The notes: a model not told the origin generated them from the sequence alone. A stretch of DNA of 45,155 nucleotides from Oscillospiraceae bacterium (GCA_017468865.1 JAFUHM010000073.1:1-45155), one strand, 5' to 3'; positions 1-7,438 are shown, numbered from the stretch's first letter. Program-made: numbers and translations.

Positions 1-40
1 CAAATGTGAGCCGCAATATTTATGACGGACGTTTCTTACA

Positions 41-313
41 ACCTTGACATTTTTGATATGCTGAGCCGTTTATTAAAGGCGTGACATATCTTATCAACGG
101 ATTCGCTGCGGGTCGTACCTGCCGAGATTGCTGCAGGCCGTGCCTGCAATGAACATCTATGACTACCTTGACATTTTTAATATGCCGTGCTGTTTATTAA
201 AGGCGTGACATATCTTATCAACGATTTCGCTGCAGGCCGTGCCTGCTATGCCGTGCCAGTTGGAAAAGGCATGACATATCTTATCAACGTAATCGCTGCG
301 GGTCGTACCCGCC
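41..313 (+). repeat. Left-end copies of an interspersed hairpin repeat
   Basis: The block beginning ACCTTGACATTTTT at 41 recurs at 165, giving a 124-base direct repeat. Inside it the phrase GACATATCTTATCAACG occurs three times (near 82, 207 and 272). Each is followed by a short GC-rich hairpin with a CGT loop: 108-122, 232-246 and 298-312, with a further one at 133-147. The same family, in the opposite orientation, fills the right end of the window from 44671; about 50 of 63 bases agree by eye between the copy at 60-122 and the complement of the right-end copies. No coding role is evident. The last copy runs directly into the ribosome binding site of the esterase gene. Confidence 0.8.
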
Positions 314-327
314 GGGGGTGTTATGTT

Positions 328-1098
328 ATGGCTGAACTTACCGTAAAGATCTATTCCGATGCACTGAAAAGAACGGTCGCCTTTGATATGTTCATCCCGA
401 ATGAACTCAATGCGGATGCACAGTACGCATCCCGTCCCATGAAGACGCTGTTCCTGCTTCACGGATACAACTGCCCCGCATCGAACTGGGTGCCGCAGTA
501 TCTGTGTGAGAAGTACAAGTTTGCTGTTGTGATACCCAACGGGAACAACTCGTTCTGGGTGGACGGCTCGGCAACGGGGCATAACTACGGCACATATCTG
601 TGCGAGGAGCTTGTGAACTTCCTGCGCCGCACCTTCCATCTGGCTATGACACCCGATGACACCTACATCATGGGATTTTCCATGGGAGGGTTCGGAGCGA
701 TACATTCCGCACTGATGTATTCCGACACATTCGGGAAGGCGGCGGCCATGTCCTCCGCACTTATCATACACAAGATCGCTCATATGAAGGTGGGCGATAC
801 GGATGATGTTGCGAACTACGCCTATTACTACGCCATCTTCGGCGACCTTGAAAAGGTGGAGGAGAGCGACAACAACCCCGAAAACATCGCCAAGTGGCTC
901 ATCGGAGAGGGCAGTCCCATCCCCGAACTGTATATGTGCTGCGGTACGGAGGATTTCCTTATCGAGAACAACAGGCAGTTCCACGAATACCTTGATCTGA
1001 TAAACTTCCCCCACAAGTACATCGAATCCCCCGGAAATCACGACAACTTCTTCTGGGACGAGTACACGGTGAAGTTCATCGACATGATGATGAAATGA
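328..1098 (+). CDS. Esterase-family alpha/beta hydrolase (EstA/esterase D type)
   Basis: A 256-residue serine hydrolase, probably cleaving acyl or acetyl esters. The oxyanion region is LLHGYN at about 44-48. The nucleophile elbow is GFSMGG with Ser118. Asp209 (CGTEDF) and His238 (GNHD) complete the triad. Length and motifs fit the PF00756 esterase family, which includes tributyrin esterases and feruloyl or S-formylglutathione esterases. No signal peptide is seen, so it is probably cytoplasmic. The start at 328 is chosen because GGGGG at 314-318 is a well-placed ribosome binding site. The reading frame stays open upstream to 187, but those 47 codons are the interspersed repeat and not part of the fold. 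The exact substrate cannot be told. Confidence 0.85.
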   Translation: MAELTVKIYSDALKRTVAFDMFIPNELNADAQYASRPMKTLFLLHGYNCPASNWVPQYLCEKYKFAVVIPNGNNSFWVDGSATGHNYGTYLCEELVNFLRRTFHLAMTPDDTYIMGFSMGGFGAIHSALMYSDTFGKAAAMSSALIIHKIAHMKVGDTDDVANYAYYYAIFGDLEKVEESDNNPENIAKWLIGEGSPIPELYMCCGTEDFLIENNRQFHEYLDLINFPHKYIESPGNHDNFFWDEYTVKFIDMMMK

Positions 1099-1106
1099 TA
1101 CCATAG

Positions 1107-1136
1107 ATGCGGCAGGAGGACTTCCTGCCGCATTTA
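1107..1136. terminator. Probable bidirectional terminator between convergent genes
   Basis: A perfect 11-bp stem (1107-1117 with 1123-1133) closes a 5-base loop. It lies 8 bases after the esterase stop and 4 bases before the end of the toxin remnant on the other strand. The downstream T-tract is short on both strands, so termination strength is uncertain. Confidence 0.6.
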
Positions 1137-1256
1137 TCATTCGTAATGCCCTTTACAGGCGATCACCCACAGATCACCGTTCACAATATTGTATACAAGC
1201 CTGTGTTCTTCACTTATATGCCTGCTCCATGCCCTGTCGCTCCATATCTTATTCAT
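1137..1256 (-). pseudogene. YoeB-type toxin remnant with internal in-frame deletion
   Basis: A 39-codon frame directly after, and overlapping, the antitoxin gene. Its first ten residues (MNKIWSDRAW) match the YoeB start. The next residues (WSRHISEEHRLVY, then VIACKGHYE) match the YoeB C-terminus. E. coli YoeB has 84 residues; about 45 central ones are missing here without a frameshift. The missing part holds the helical region and the catalytic glutamate (Glu46 in E. coli). The counterparts of Arg65 and His83 remain. The nearly repeated ATGGAGC on either side of the junction suggests deletion between short direct repeats. An alternative ATG lies one codon upstream at 1259. It is unlikely to be an active ribosome-dependent RNase, but the C-terminal part might still bind antitoxin. 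Confidence 0.75.
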
Positions 1257-1503
1257 CATCAGCCTCTATCAGTTCGTGAACATGACCCTGACCTGCTTCA
1301 AGCTGTGCAATGCTCGTATCTATCATAGTCAGATATTCGTGGTTTCTGATAGCCTTCATTATCTGATTGTAATCCTCCAGACTGATCACGACAACATTCT
1401 TGTCATTCTTTCGTGTCACGATAACGGTCTCATGGTCATCAGTGGCTCTGTCGCAGTAGTTTTTGAGATTTGTCCTGAACGAAGTATAATTGGCAGCGAT
1501 CAT
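1249..1503 (-). CDS. yefM: YefM/Phd-family antitoxin
   Basis: An 84-residue antitoxin of the PF02604 type. The N-terminal half has the typical YefM pattern: an opening MIAANYTSFRTNL, then TVIVTRKNDKNVVVISLEDY, ending the DNA-binding Phd fold. The C-terminal half is the acidic toxin-binding tail (ELIEADDE). The start at 1503 is supported by an AAAAGGGG ribosome binding site just upstream; a more upstream ATG at 1551 in the same frame lies inside the promoter region and is rejected. It overlaps the start of the truncated toxin gene by a few bases, the usual yefM-yoeB arrangement. It probably represses its own promoter. With the toxin broken it may be a solitary antitoxin able to neutralise related toxins elsewhere. 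Confidence 0.88.
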   Translation of the reverse strand: MIAANYTSFRTNLKNYCDRATDDHETVIVTRKNDKNVVVISLEDYNQIMKAIRNHEYLTMIDTSIAQLEAGQGHVHELIEADDE

Positions 1504-1541
1504 ACAAACATCCCCTTTTGATACAATATTCTGTACTTTAT

Positions 1542-1570
1542 ATTGTACCATATTGTCAGGAAAATGTCAA
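1542..1570 (-). promoter_or_regulatory. yefM promoter with TGTAC-type operator
   Basis: On the minus strand TTGACA (1565-1570) and TACAAT (1542-1547) are 17 bases apart, a near-consensus sigma-A promoter. Downstream toward the gene, TACAATAT and ATATTGTA form an inverted repeat. TGTAC occurs twice on the plus strand, near 1532 and 1545. TGTACA-centred palindromes are the known YefM operator core in E. coli, so autorepression is likely. Confidence 0.75.
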
Positions 1571-1639
1571 GTCTGTTTTATACATCTGTGCTACATAATG
1601 TTTCCTGCCCATAAACTGTGATGATTAACAAAATACCTA

Positions 1640-1668
1640 TTGAATTTTTCGGAAAGATATGGTATAAT
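1640..1668 (+). promoter_or_regulatory. comM/yifB promoter
   Basis: TTGAAT (1640-1645), a 17-base spacer and TATAAT (1663-1668) form a good sigma-A promoter about 55 bases before the comM start. It is divergent from the antitoxin promoter. Confidence 0.75.
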
Positions 1669-1677
1669 ATATTGATA

Positions 1678-1691
1678 CTGTATCGATACAG
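1678..1691. promoter_or_regulatory. Perfect 14-bp palindrome at the comM transcription start
   Basis: CTGTATCGATACAG reads the same on both strands and begins 10 bases after the -10 box. This position suits a repressor operator or a short hairpin at the 5' end of the transcript. A second short hairpin (CGGG-TCTTT-CCCG) follows before the ribosome binding site. No known regulator is matched. Confidence 0.45.
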
Positions 1692-1722
1692 GTGAGTCGG
1701 GTCTTTCCCGTATGAGGTATTT

Positions 1723-3264
1723 ATGTTTGCTAAAGTAAATTCCATAGGACTTTTCGGTCTTAACGCATTCGGCGTGGAAGTGGAGACGGAAGTTACGAAG
1801 GGTCAGCCCGCCTTTGACATAGTGGGACTGGCGGACACTGCCGTGAAGGAAAGCAGGGAGCGCATCCGCTCCGCATTCCGAAGCTGCGGCACCACATTCC
1901 CGAATGCCCGTGTCATCGTCAACCTTGCCCCTGCCGATACGAAAAAGGCGGGGAGCGTGTTCGATCTGGGCATCTTCATGTCGGTCATGCGCTCTGTCGG
2001 TGCCGCACCCCATGAGATACCCGATCACACTCTGGATGAATGTGTATTCATCGGTGAGGTGTCGCTCAGCGGAGACGTGAGAGGCGTTGCGGGGGTGCTC
2101 CCCATGGTGCTGTGCGCCGAAAAGCACGGCTTCAAAGCGGCTTTCGTCCCTGCGGACAACGCACATGAGGCGAGCGTATGCGACGGCATCGCCGTATACG
2201 GCATATCGAGCGTGACACAGCTGATGGATCACCTTACAGGGAAAAACATACTAAAGCCTCAGCCCCGCTACATCCCCGAACCCGGCGGTTACTTCGGCTC
2301 TGCCGACTATGCCGACGTGAAGGGGCAGACGCTCCCCAAGAAGGCGCTTGAAACGGCGGCGGCAGGAGGTCACAATCTCCTGATGATAGGCCCTCCCGGC
2401 ACGGGAAAGAGTATGCTTGCAAAGCGCATCCCGTCCATACTGCCTGCCATGACCTTCGAGGAGAGCATAGAGACTACCAACATCCATTCCGTATGCGGGA
2501 TGGTCAGCAAGGAAGAGCCGCTTGTGGTGAGGAGACCTTTCTTCTCTCCGCATCACACCATTTCGGGGGCAGGCCTTTGCGGAGGCGGCTCCGTACCAAG
2601 GCCGGGACAGATAAGCCTTGCGCACAACGGCGTGCTTTTCCTGGACGAGCTGCCCGAATTTGCAAGGCCTACTTTGGAGATGCTGCGCCAGCCCCTGGAG
2701 GACAGACAGGTGACCATTTCCCGTGCATCGGGCACGGTGACATATCCCTGCTCCTTTATGCTCGTCGCCGCCATGAACCCCTGCCCCTGCGGATATATGG
2801 GGCATCCCACAAAGAAGTGCATATGCTCCCCCAATCAGGCGAAGGCATACCTGTCACGGATATCGGGGCCTTTGCTCGACCGCTTCGACCTTCATGTGGA
2901 GGTGGCGCCCGTTACCTTCAACGAGCTTTCATCCGTGAAGAAGGAGGAGAGTTCGGCTGCGATGCGTGAGCGTGTGCAGGCGGCAAGGGAGATACAGCGT
3001 GAGCGGTTCAGGGGGACGGACATCACCTGCAACGCACGCATAACACCTGAGATATTCAATGAAGTCTGCCCCATGTCCGAGGACGCAAAGCAGCTTCTTG
3101 AAAACGTATTCAACGGCATGGGGCTGTCCGCCCGTGCATATGACCGCATAGTCAAGGTGGCACGCACCGTTGCGGACATGGACGGCTCACAGGTGATAGA
3201 AAAGCCCCATATTTCCCGTGCGGTACACTTCCGCACACTTGACAGGAAATACAGACTGGGCTGA
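1723..3264 (+). CDS. comM: YifB/ComM-family Mg-chelatase-like AAA+ ATPase
   Basis: A 513-residue protein of normal family length. The N-terminal ChlI/Lon-protease-like domain (about 1-170) is followed by the AAA+ module, with Walker A GPPGTGKS at 223-230 and Walker B VLFLDE at 304-309. A cysteine-rich segment (NPCPCGYMGH, then KKCICSP) lies in the middle, as is usual for this family, and a C-terminal Mg-chelatase subdomain follows. In Gram-negative bacteria ComM is a hexameric branch-migration helicase that helps integrate transforming DNA; in Firmicutes the role is inferred. A ribosome binding site (TGAGG) precedes the ATG. It is the first gene of a forward cluster, with the next start 15 bases downstream. 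Confidence 0.93.
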   Translation: MFAKVNSIGLFGLNAFGVEVETEVTKGQPAFDIVGLADTAVKESRERIRSAFRSCGTTFPNARVIVNLAPADTKKAGSVFDLGIFMSVMRSVGAAPHEIPDHTLDECVFIGEVSLSGDVRGVAGVLPMVLCAEKHGFKAAFVPADNAHEASVCDGIAVYGISSVTQLMDHLTGKNILKPQPRYIPEPGGYFGSADYADVKGQTLPKKALETAAAGGHNLLMIGPPGTGKSMLAKRIPSILPAMTFEESIETTNIHSVCGMVSKEEPLVVRRPFFSPHHTISGAGLCGGGSVPRPGQISLAHNGVLFLDELPEFARPTLEMLRQPLEDRQVTISRASGTVTYPCSFMLVAAMNPCPCGYMGHPTKKCICSPNQAKAYLSRISGPLLDRFDLHVEVAPVTFNELSSVKKEESSAAMRERVQAAREIQRERFRGTDITCNARITPEIFNEVCPMSEDAKQLLENVFNGMGLSARAYDRIVKVARTVADMDGSQVIEKPHISRAVHFRTLDRKYRLG

Positions 3265-3279
3265 CAGAGGATACGGCTG

Positions 3280-4188
3280 ATGATAAAATTTCACCTTCCC
3301 GATTTCTGCGGCAACTACCGCATGAATCTGTATATTGCGGATCTGCTCAAAGCAAGCCCGCATCTGTTTTACGATGATATAAAGATAGCTTCCTCCTACG
3401 GATGCTTCCCTCCCGCACTGTGGAACGGAGGGCGCACCACTGTCGGAGCGGTGCGGCGTGAGTTCATCCCCTTCCTTATCTCGGAATACCGCAAGAGGGG
3501 CATACCCATAAGGTACACATTCACAAACCCCACCCTGAAGGAAAAGGATCTTGCCGACCCGTTCTGCAACATGATAACGAAGATGGCGGAGGACGGGACA
3601 AACGAGATAATCGTCAACCTCCCCCTGCTGGAGGAATACATCAGAAAGAACTACCCCCGCTATCCTCTCATCTCCTCCACCGTCAAGCAGATAGAGAAAG
3701 AGGATGACCTGCTGAAGGAGCTTGAGAAGGACTACAAACTGGTGGTGCTCGACTACAACCACAACAACACCGACATTCTGGAACGGCTCCCTCACAGGGA
3801 CAAGATAGAACTGCTGGTAAATCCCTACTGTATGCCCCATTGCAGGCGCAGAGGGGATCACTACCGCTTCCTCGGGGAGCGGCAGGCTGCCGAGAGCAGG
3901 ATGGTATTTGAGGGGAACACCCCTGCCGTGCAGAAGGTGCTGAAGAAGGAATTTGCCTGTCCGAACATGAATATGTCCTTCTACGACACGGTGCATTACG
4001 ACACCCACATCACCCCCGAAAGCATATACGGGAAGCTGACGGACATGGGATACTCGAATTTCAAGATAGAGGGCCGCATGATGCACGCTGTGGATATACT
4101 GGAAAGCTATATGTACTACATGGTGCGCCCCGAACACCGTGACCGTGTACGTCTGTCTGCTCTTCGTGAGCTTATGAGGCGGAGTTAG
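3280..4188 (+). CDS. U32-peptidase-like TIM-barrel protein
   Basis: A 302-residue soluble protein. Features shared with U32-type proteins are a beta-strand/helix alternation, an LISST strand segment near residue 127, and the cysteine segment LLVNPYCMPHC followed by RRRGDHYR around 186-200. The ending FKIEGR near 266 recalls the conserved KIEGR of U32 collagenase-like proteins. True U32 enzymes such as RlhA, UbiU/V and YrrN/O are often RNA- or quinone-hydroxylating Fe-S proteins, not peptidases. This one is shorter and diverged, so neither a protease nor a hydroxylase role can be claimed. It sits 15 bases after comM and 2 bases before the next small gene, so it is probably cotranscribed with both. 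Confidence 0.6.
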   Translation: MIKFHLPDFCGNYRMNLYIADLLKASPHLFYDDIKIASSYGCFPPALWNGGRTTVGAVRREFIPFLISEYRKRGIPIRYTFTNPTLKEKDLADPFCNMITKMAEDGTNEIIVNLPLLEEYIRKNYPRYPLISSTVKQIEKEDDLLKELEKDYKLVVLDYNHNNTDILERLPHRDKIELLVNPYCMPHCRRRGDHYRFLGERQAAESRMVFEGNTPAVQKVLKKEFACPNMNMSFYDTVHYDTHITPESIYGKLTDMGYSNFKIEGRMMHAVDILESYMYYMVRPEHRDRVRLSALRELMRRS

Positions 4189-4190
4189 CT

Positions 4191-4370
4191 ATGTCGGTCA
4201 TCATGGGGATACTGGCGATGGTGCTCATTTACCTTGTGACGGTAAAGCTGCCCGACATCGCCGCACTGATAGACAGGACAAAGGAAAAGCCGAAAGAGGA
4301 CGACGGCGTTACCGATATATATCAAATACAAGGCAGCGATGCCGATGATAAGGAGAATAATGATGGCTAA
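4191..4370 (+). CDS. Small single-pass membrane protein, 59 residues
   Basis: A short frame starts 2 bases after the previous stop and ends 8 bases inside proS. The N-terminal hydrophobic segment ([17 protein letters not shown]) is long enough to span the membrane. It is followed by a short amphipathic stretch and a charged, acidic tail (KEKPKEDDG, then [10 protein letters not shown]). The tight spacing on both sides and the membrane-then-acidic layout support a real gene. No family is recognised. The proS ribosome binding site (AAGGAG, 4350-4355) lies inside this frame, so translation of the two is probably coupled. No strong ribosome binding site precedes its ATG, which lowers confidence. 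Confidence 0.5.
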   Translation: MSVIMGILAMVLIYLVTVKLPDIAALIDRTKEKPKEDDGVTDIYQIQGSDADDKENNDG

Positions 4371-5799
4371 GGAAAAAATGGTGCAGCAGATAACCTCAAT
4401 GGACGAGGACTTTGCGAAATGGTACACCGATATATTCAAGAAGGCGGAGCTTGTGGAATACACGAGCGTAAAGGGCTGTATGGTGATACGTCCCTACGGC
4501 TATGCGATATGGGAGAACATACAGCACATACTTGACGGTATGTTCAAGGCAACAGGCCACGAGAACGTATGTATGCCCATGTTCATCCCCGAAAGCCTTC
4601 TTCAGAAGGAGAAGGATCACATCGAGGGATTTGCTCCCGAGGTGGCATGGGTGACTTACGGCGGCACGGAGAAGCTGGAGGAAAGGCTTTGCGTGCGCCC
4701 CACATCCGAGACTCTTTTCTGCGAACACTACGCAAACATCGTACACTCCTACCGTGACCTGCCCAAGCTGTACAATCAGTGGGTGAGCGTGGTAAGATGG
4801 GAGAAGACCACACGTCCTTTCCTGCGCTCAAGGGAATTCCTGTGGCAGGAGGGTCACACCATCCATGCGACTGCCGAGGAGGCTATGGAAGAGACGGAGC
4901 GTATGCTCAATGTATATGCAGACTTCTGCGAGAAGTACCTTGCAATGCCTGTGGTAAAGGGACGCAAGACTGATTCAGACAAGTTTGCGGGCGCAGAGAT
5001 CACCTACTGCATAGAGGCACTCATGCACGACGGAAAGGCTTTGCAGGCAGGTACTTCCCACTACTTCGGGGACGGCTTCGCCAAGGCATTCGAGATCATG
5101 TACACCGACAAGGAGAACAAGAAGGTATATCCTCATCAGACTTCATGGGGCGTGACCACACGTCTTATCGGTGCAATAATTATGACCCACGGCGACAACA
5201 ACGGCCTTGTTCTCCCTCCTGCGGTGGCTCCCGTTCAGGCGGTCATCGTTCCCATCCAGCAGTTCAAGGAGGGCGTGCTCGAAAAGGCAAATGAGATAGC
5301 TGACACCCTCAGAGCGGCAGGCATCCGTGTAAAGGTGGATGACAGCGACAACAGCCCCGGATGGAAGTTCTCCGAATATGAGATGAAGGGCGTGCCTGTC
5401 CGCATAGAGATAGGCCCCAAGGATATAGAGAACGGTCAGTGCGTGACCGTGATGCGCCACAACCGTCAGAAGGACTTCGTTTCCCTTGACGGCATAGCAG
5501 ACACCGTAAAGCAGAAGCTCGACGAGGTGCGTGACGGCCTGTACAAGGCTGCCCTTGAGAACCGTGAGAACCGCACCTACAAGTGTACGGACATGGACGG
5601 CATCACGAAGGCGCTTGAGGCGGGCGACGGCTTTGTCAAGGCAATGTGGTGCGGCGATGAGGCCTGCGAGGATAAGGTCAAGGAGATCACGGGCGTAGGT
5701 TCACGCTGCATCCCCTTTGAGCAGGAAAACCTTTCCGATGTGTGCGTATGCTGCGGAAAGCCTGCCAAGAAGATGCTTTACTGGGGAAAAGCGTATTAA
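4363..5799 (+). CDS. proS: Prolyl-tRNA synthetase, short (archaeal/eukaryotic-like) type
   Basis: Charges tRNA-Pro with proline. At 478 residues it is the short form without the editing INS domain, as found in Thermus and many Clostridia. Class II motifs are visible: motif 2 around [13 protein letters not shown], a substrate segment RPTSETLFC, and motif 3 in the region [15 protein letters not shown]. The C-terminal zinc-binding-like domain has cysteines (CGDEAC, then [19 protein letters not shown]) ending in the Tyr typical of this type. The start at 4363 is set by AAGGAG at 4350-4355, 7 bases away; an in-frame ATG at 4339 has no such site. The last codons form part of the hairpin array that follows. 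Confidence 0.95.
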   Translation: MAKEKMVQQITSMDEDFAKWYTDIFKKAELVEYTSVKGCMVIRPYGYAIWENIQHILDGMFKATGHENVCMPMFIPESLLQKEKDHIEGFAPEVAWVTYGGTEKLEERLCVRPTSETLFCEHYANIVHSYRDLPKLYNQWVSVVRWEKTTRPFLRSREFLWQEGHTIHATAEEAMEETERMLNVYADFCEKYLAMPVVKGRKTDSDKFAGAEITYCIEALMHDGKALQAGTSHYFGDGFAKAFEIMYTDKENKKVYPHQTSWGVTTRLIGAIIMTHGDNNGLVLPPAVAPVQAVIVPIQQFKEGVLEKANEIADTLRAAGIRVKVDDSDNSPGWKFSEYEMKGVPVRIEIGPKDIENGQCVTVMRHNRQKDFVSLDGIADTVKQKLDEVRDGLYKAALENRENRTYKCTDMDGITKALEAGDGFVKAMWCGDEACEDKVKEITGVGSRCIPFEQENLSDVCVCCGKPAKKMLYWGKAY

Positions 5800-5916
5800 T
5801 ACCCATATTAATATGCTTTTGCTTATTAATACGCTTTTGCGTATTAATTTACCAATAAATACGCTTTTGCTTATTAATACGCTTTTGCGTACTGATACCT
5901 GTATCAATACGCTTTT
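5787..5916. repeat. AT-rich hairpin array with 30-18-30-18-30 periodicity
   Basis: Five units follow one another, each starting GC and ending GCTTTT: 30 bases (5791-5820), 18 (5821-5838), 30 (5839-5868), 18 (5869-5886), 30 (5887-5916). The two 18-base units (GCTTATTAATACGCTTTT) are identical. Each 30-base unit is an imperfect hairpin, GCGTAYTRAT...ATYAATAYGC, ended by TTTT, so it resembles a weak intrinsic terminator. The third 30-base unit changes both sides of one stem pair (A-T to G-C). The array begins inside the last two codons of proS and ends 30 bases before the next gene. Possible roles are staggered termination, mRNA 3'-end stabilisation or protein binding. Confidence 0.85.
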
Positions 5917-5946
5917 GCATGAGCTTGAGCCCGACACGGTGATACT

Positions 5947-6513
5947 ATGATATACATCACATCAGATCTGCATCTGGGACATGATAAGCCCTTTGTGTGG
6001 CAGGCAAGAGGATTTGAATGCATAGAGGCGCATGACAGGGAGATCGTCCGACGGTGGAACGAACGCATCAGCGATGATGACACTGTCTATCTGCTGGGGG
6101 ACGTGATGATGAACGACACCGACAGGGGGATGGAGCATCTGCGCTCGCTTCACGGGGAGATACACATAGTCATCGGCAACCATGACACTCCCCGAAAGAC
6201 AGGGCTGTACACGCAGAGCCCGAATGTGGCTGAGGTGGCGGCGGCTCTTTATCTGAAGCAGGGGAAGCAGATGTACTACATGAGCCATTATCCGACTCTC
6301 ACGGACAACACTGCCGACCCTTCACAGGATAAGCAGGTGATCGTGAACCTGTACGGACACACGCATCAGAAGGACAATTTCTTCATCTATGAGGGGCATA
6401 TGGTGCCGTTCATGTACCATGTGGGGGTGGACAGCCACGGTCTCGGTCCCGTATCCCTGGATGAGATAAAGATCGACATGGCGGCAGCATGGGAAATGCT
6501 GCGTTCGAGGTAA
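5947..6513 (+). CDS. Calcineurin-like metallophosphoesterase
   Basis: A 188-residue cytoplasmic protein with all the metal-binding blocks of the family in order: SDLHLGH (6-12), GDV (about 51-53), GNHD (about 77-80), a histidine in MSHYP, and GHTH (about 139-142). It is close in size and motif order to YfcE/MJ0936-like and phage-type phosphoesterases; the substrate is unknown. A GGTGA sequence lies 5 bases before the ATG. It is the first gene after the hairpin array, which may lower or tune its expression relative to proS. The next gene starts 2 bases after its stop. Confidence 0.85.
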   Translation: MIYITSDLHLGHDKPFVWQARGFECIEAHDREIVRRWNERISDDDTVYLLGDVMMNDTDRGMEHLRSLHGEIHIVIGNHDTPRKTGLYTQSPNVAEVAAALYLKQGKQMYYMSHYPTLTDNTADPSQDKQVIVNLYGHTHQKDNFFIYEGHMVPFMYHVGVDSHGLGPVSLDEIKIDMAAAWEMLRSR

Positions 6514-6515
6514 AT

Positions 6516-6899
6516 ATGGACGAATACGATAAGGCGCTGATCTTCGCCTTGAAAAAATGGATCGCAGACGAGATAAACGAGATATACGACAACAAGGTAT
6601 ATGCACTGGTGCTGGGACTTGATGAGGACGGATACATCGGCTACAACACGGAAAAGCACCTGAAAGACAGCGGCAGCGACAGGTTTGACATCATCGCATG
6701 GAAGCATCCGAGATTTGCCTGCATAAACGATGATGAGGCAGTGGACGGCTCCTATGAGATATGGTCCCGTTTCAAGGGGGGCGGAGATCTCAGGGACACC
6801 TACTTCGCCTGCGCAAGGGCTGCGGCTGACGAACTGGTGGAGGACGGCATCATAAAGGAGAGGTTCAGCGAGAACATCCCCATACTGTTTGCCGACTGA
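6516..6899 (+). CDS. Uncharacterised acidic protein (DUF4303-like)
   Basis: A 127-residue soluble protein. The segment YALVLGLDEDGYIGYNTEKHL and the C-terminal helix with AAADELVEDG resemble DUF4303-type proteins, which are often found near immunity or SMI1-like genes, but the match is from memory and weak. No signal peptide or membrane segment is seen. The start at 6516 is preferred, 2 bases after the phosphoesterase stop and after CGAGG. An upstream in-frame ATG at 6489 would overlap that gene by 25 bases and has no better ribosome binding site. No function is assigned. Confidence 0.65.
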   Translation: MDEYDKALIFALKKWIADEINEIYDNKVYALVLGLDEDGYIGYNTEKHLKDSGSDRFDIIAWKHPRFACINDDEAVDGSYEIWSRFKGGGDLRDTYFACARAAADELVEDGIIKERFSENIPILFAD

Positions 6900-6919
6900 C
6901 CCGGACAGGAGGAACATCT

Positions 6920-7438
6920 ATGAGAAAGGCAACTATCGTTACAGGTGTCATCGCTGCGATGATGACGGCGGTGAACGTGTCTGCGGAGGGGTACGGCGTG
7001 GATCTGACCGCCTCCCCGAAGGCGGATGAAGTCAGAGTCGGCGACAGGATAGAAGTCACCGTCAGCGCAGTGAACACGGGAGATGAGCTGAACAACTTCA
7101 AGCTGTATTTCGAGGATCAGGAGATCTACTCGGACGATGTGCTCGAACCCGGCGAGACTGCGGAGAAGGAGATAGCTCTCCTGGCGTGGGAGCGTGACAT
7201 AGACAGCGGCGGCGTGATAAACGTGTCTGCGGATGCGGATGAACTGGAGGAGCCTGTGACGGCTCAGATCCATGTGACCGTCCTGCCCGGGAAGGAACCC
7301 GTGACGGACGAGAACGGCAACGTCATCAGCGAGGGCAATCCTCCCGAGGGCAGCCCCTCCACGGGGAACAGCGCACCCATGGCAGCACTTGCGGGCGCAG
7401 TCCTTTCATCAGCCGTACTTCTAAGAAAGCGAAAGTAA
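6920..7438 (+). CDS. Secreted surface protein with CARDB-like domain and sorting-like tail
   Basis: 172 residues. An N-terminal signal peptide (residues 1 to about 22, cleavage near VSA-EG) is followed by one Ig-like beta domain of the CARDB kind. That domain carries alternating strands such as VRVGDRIEVTVSAVNTGD, then LEPGETAEKEI, up to about residue 120. A short linker rich in Gly, Pro and Asn follows. The C-terminus is SPSTGN, a hydrophobic stretch (APMAALAGAVLSSAVLL) and RKRK, the layout of a cell-wall sorting signal, but the motif lacks the leading Leu of LPXTG. AGGAGG precedes the ATG. It may act as a surface adhesion or scaffold domain; no partner is visible, and no sortase gene is in the window. 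Confidence 0.75.
   Translation: MRKATIVTGVIAAMMTAVNVSAEGYGVDLTASPKADEVRVGDRIEVTVSAVNTGDELNNFKLYFEDQEIYSDDVLEPGETAEKEIALLAWERDIDSGGVINVSADADELEEPVTAQIHVTVLPGKEPVTDENGNVISEGNPPEGSPSTGNSAPMAALAGAVLSSAVLLRKRK

Noticed and set aside
41..80. TTGACA inside the left repeat as a promoter
   Set aside because: No -10-like sequence at 16-18 bases; the nearest TATTAA is 21 bases away.
163..1140. 325-codon minus-strand frame over the esterase gene
   Set aside because: Antisense shadow of the esterase plus repeat; no protein motif and no ribosome binding site, whereas the plus frame has a full catalytic triad.
5791..5916. Array after proS considered as a CRISPR array
   Set aside because: Units are 18 and 30 bases with self-complementary content; there are no unique spacers of even length and no cas genes.
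5701..5950. Frames encoding short Leu/Ile/Asn or Lys/Ser repeats across the hairpin array on both strands
   Set aside because: They only translate the array; no ribosome binding site and no known family.
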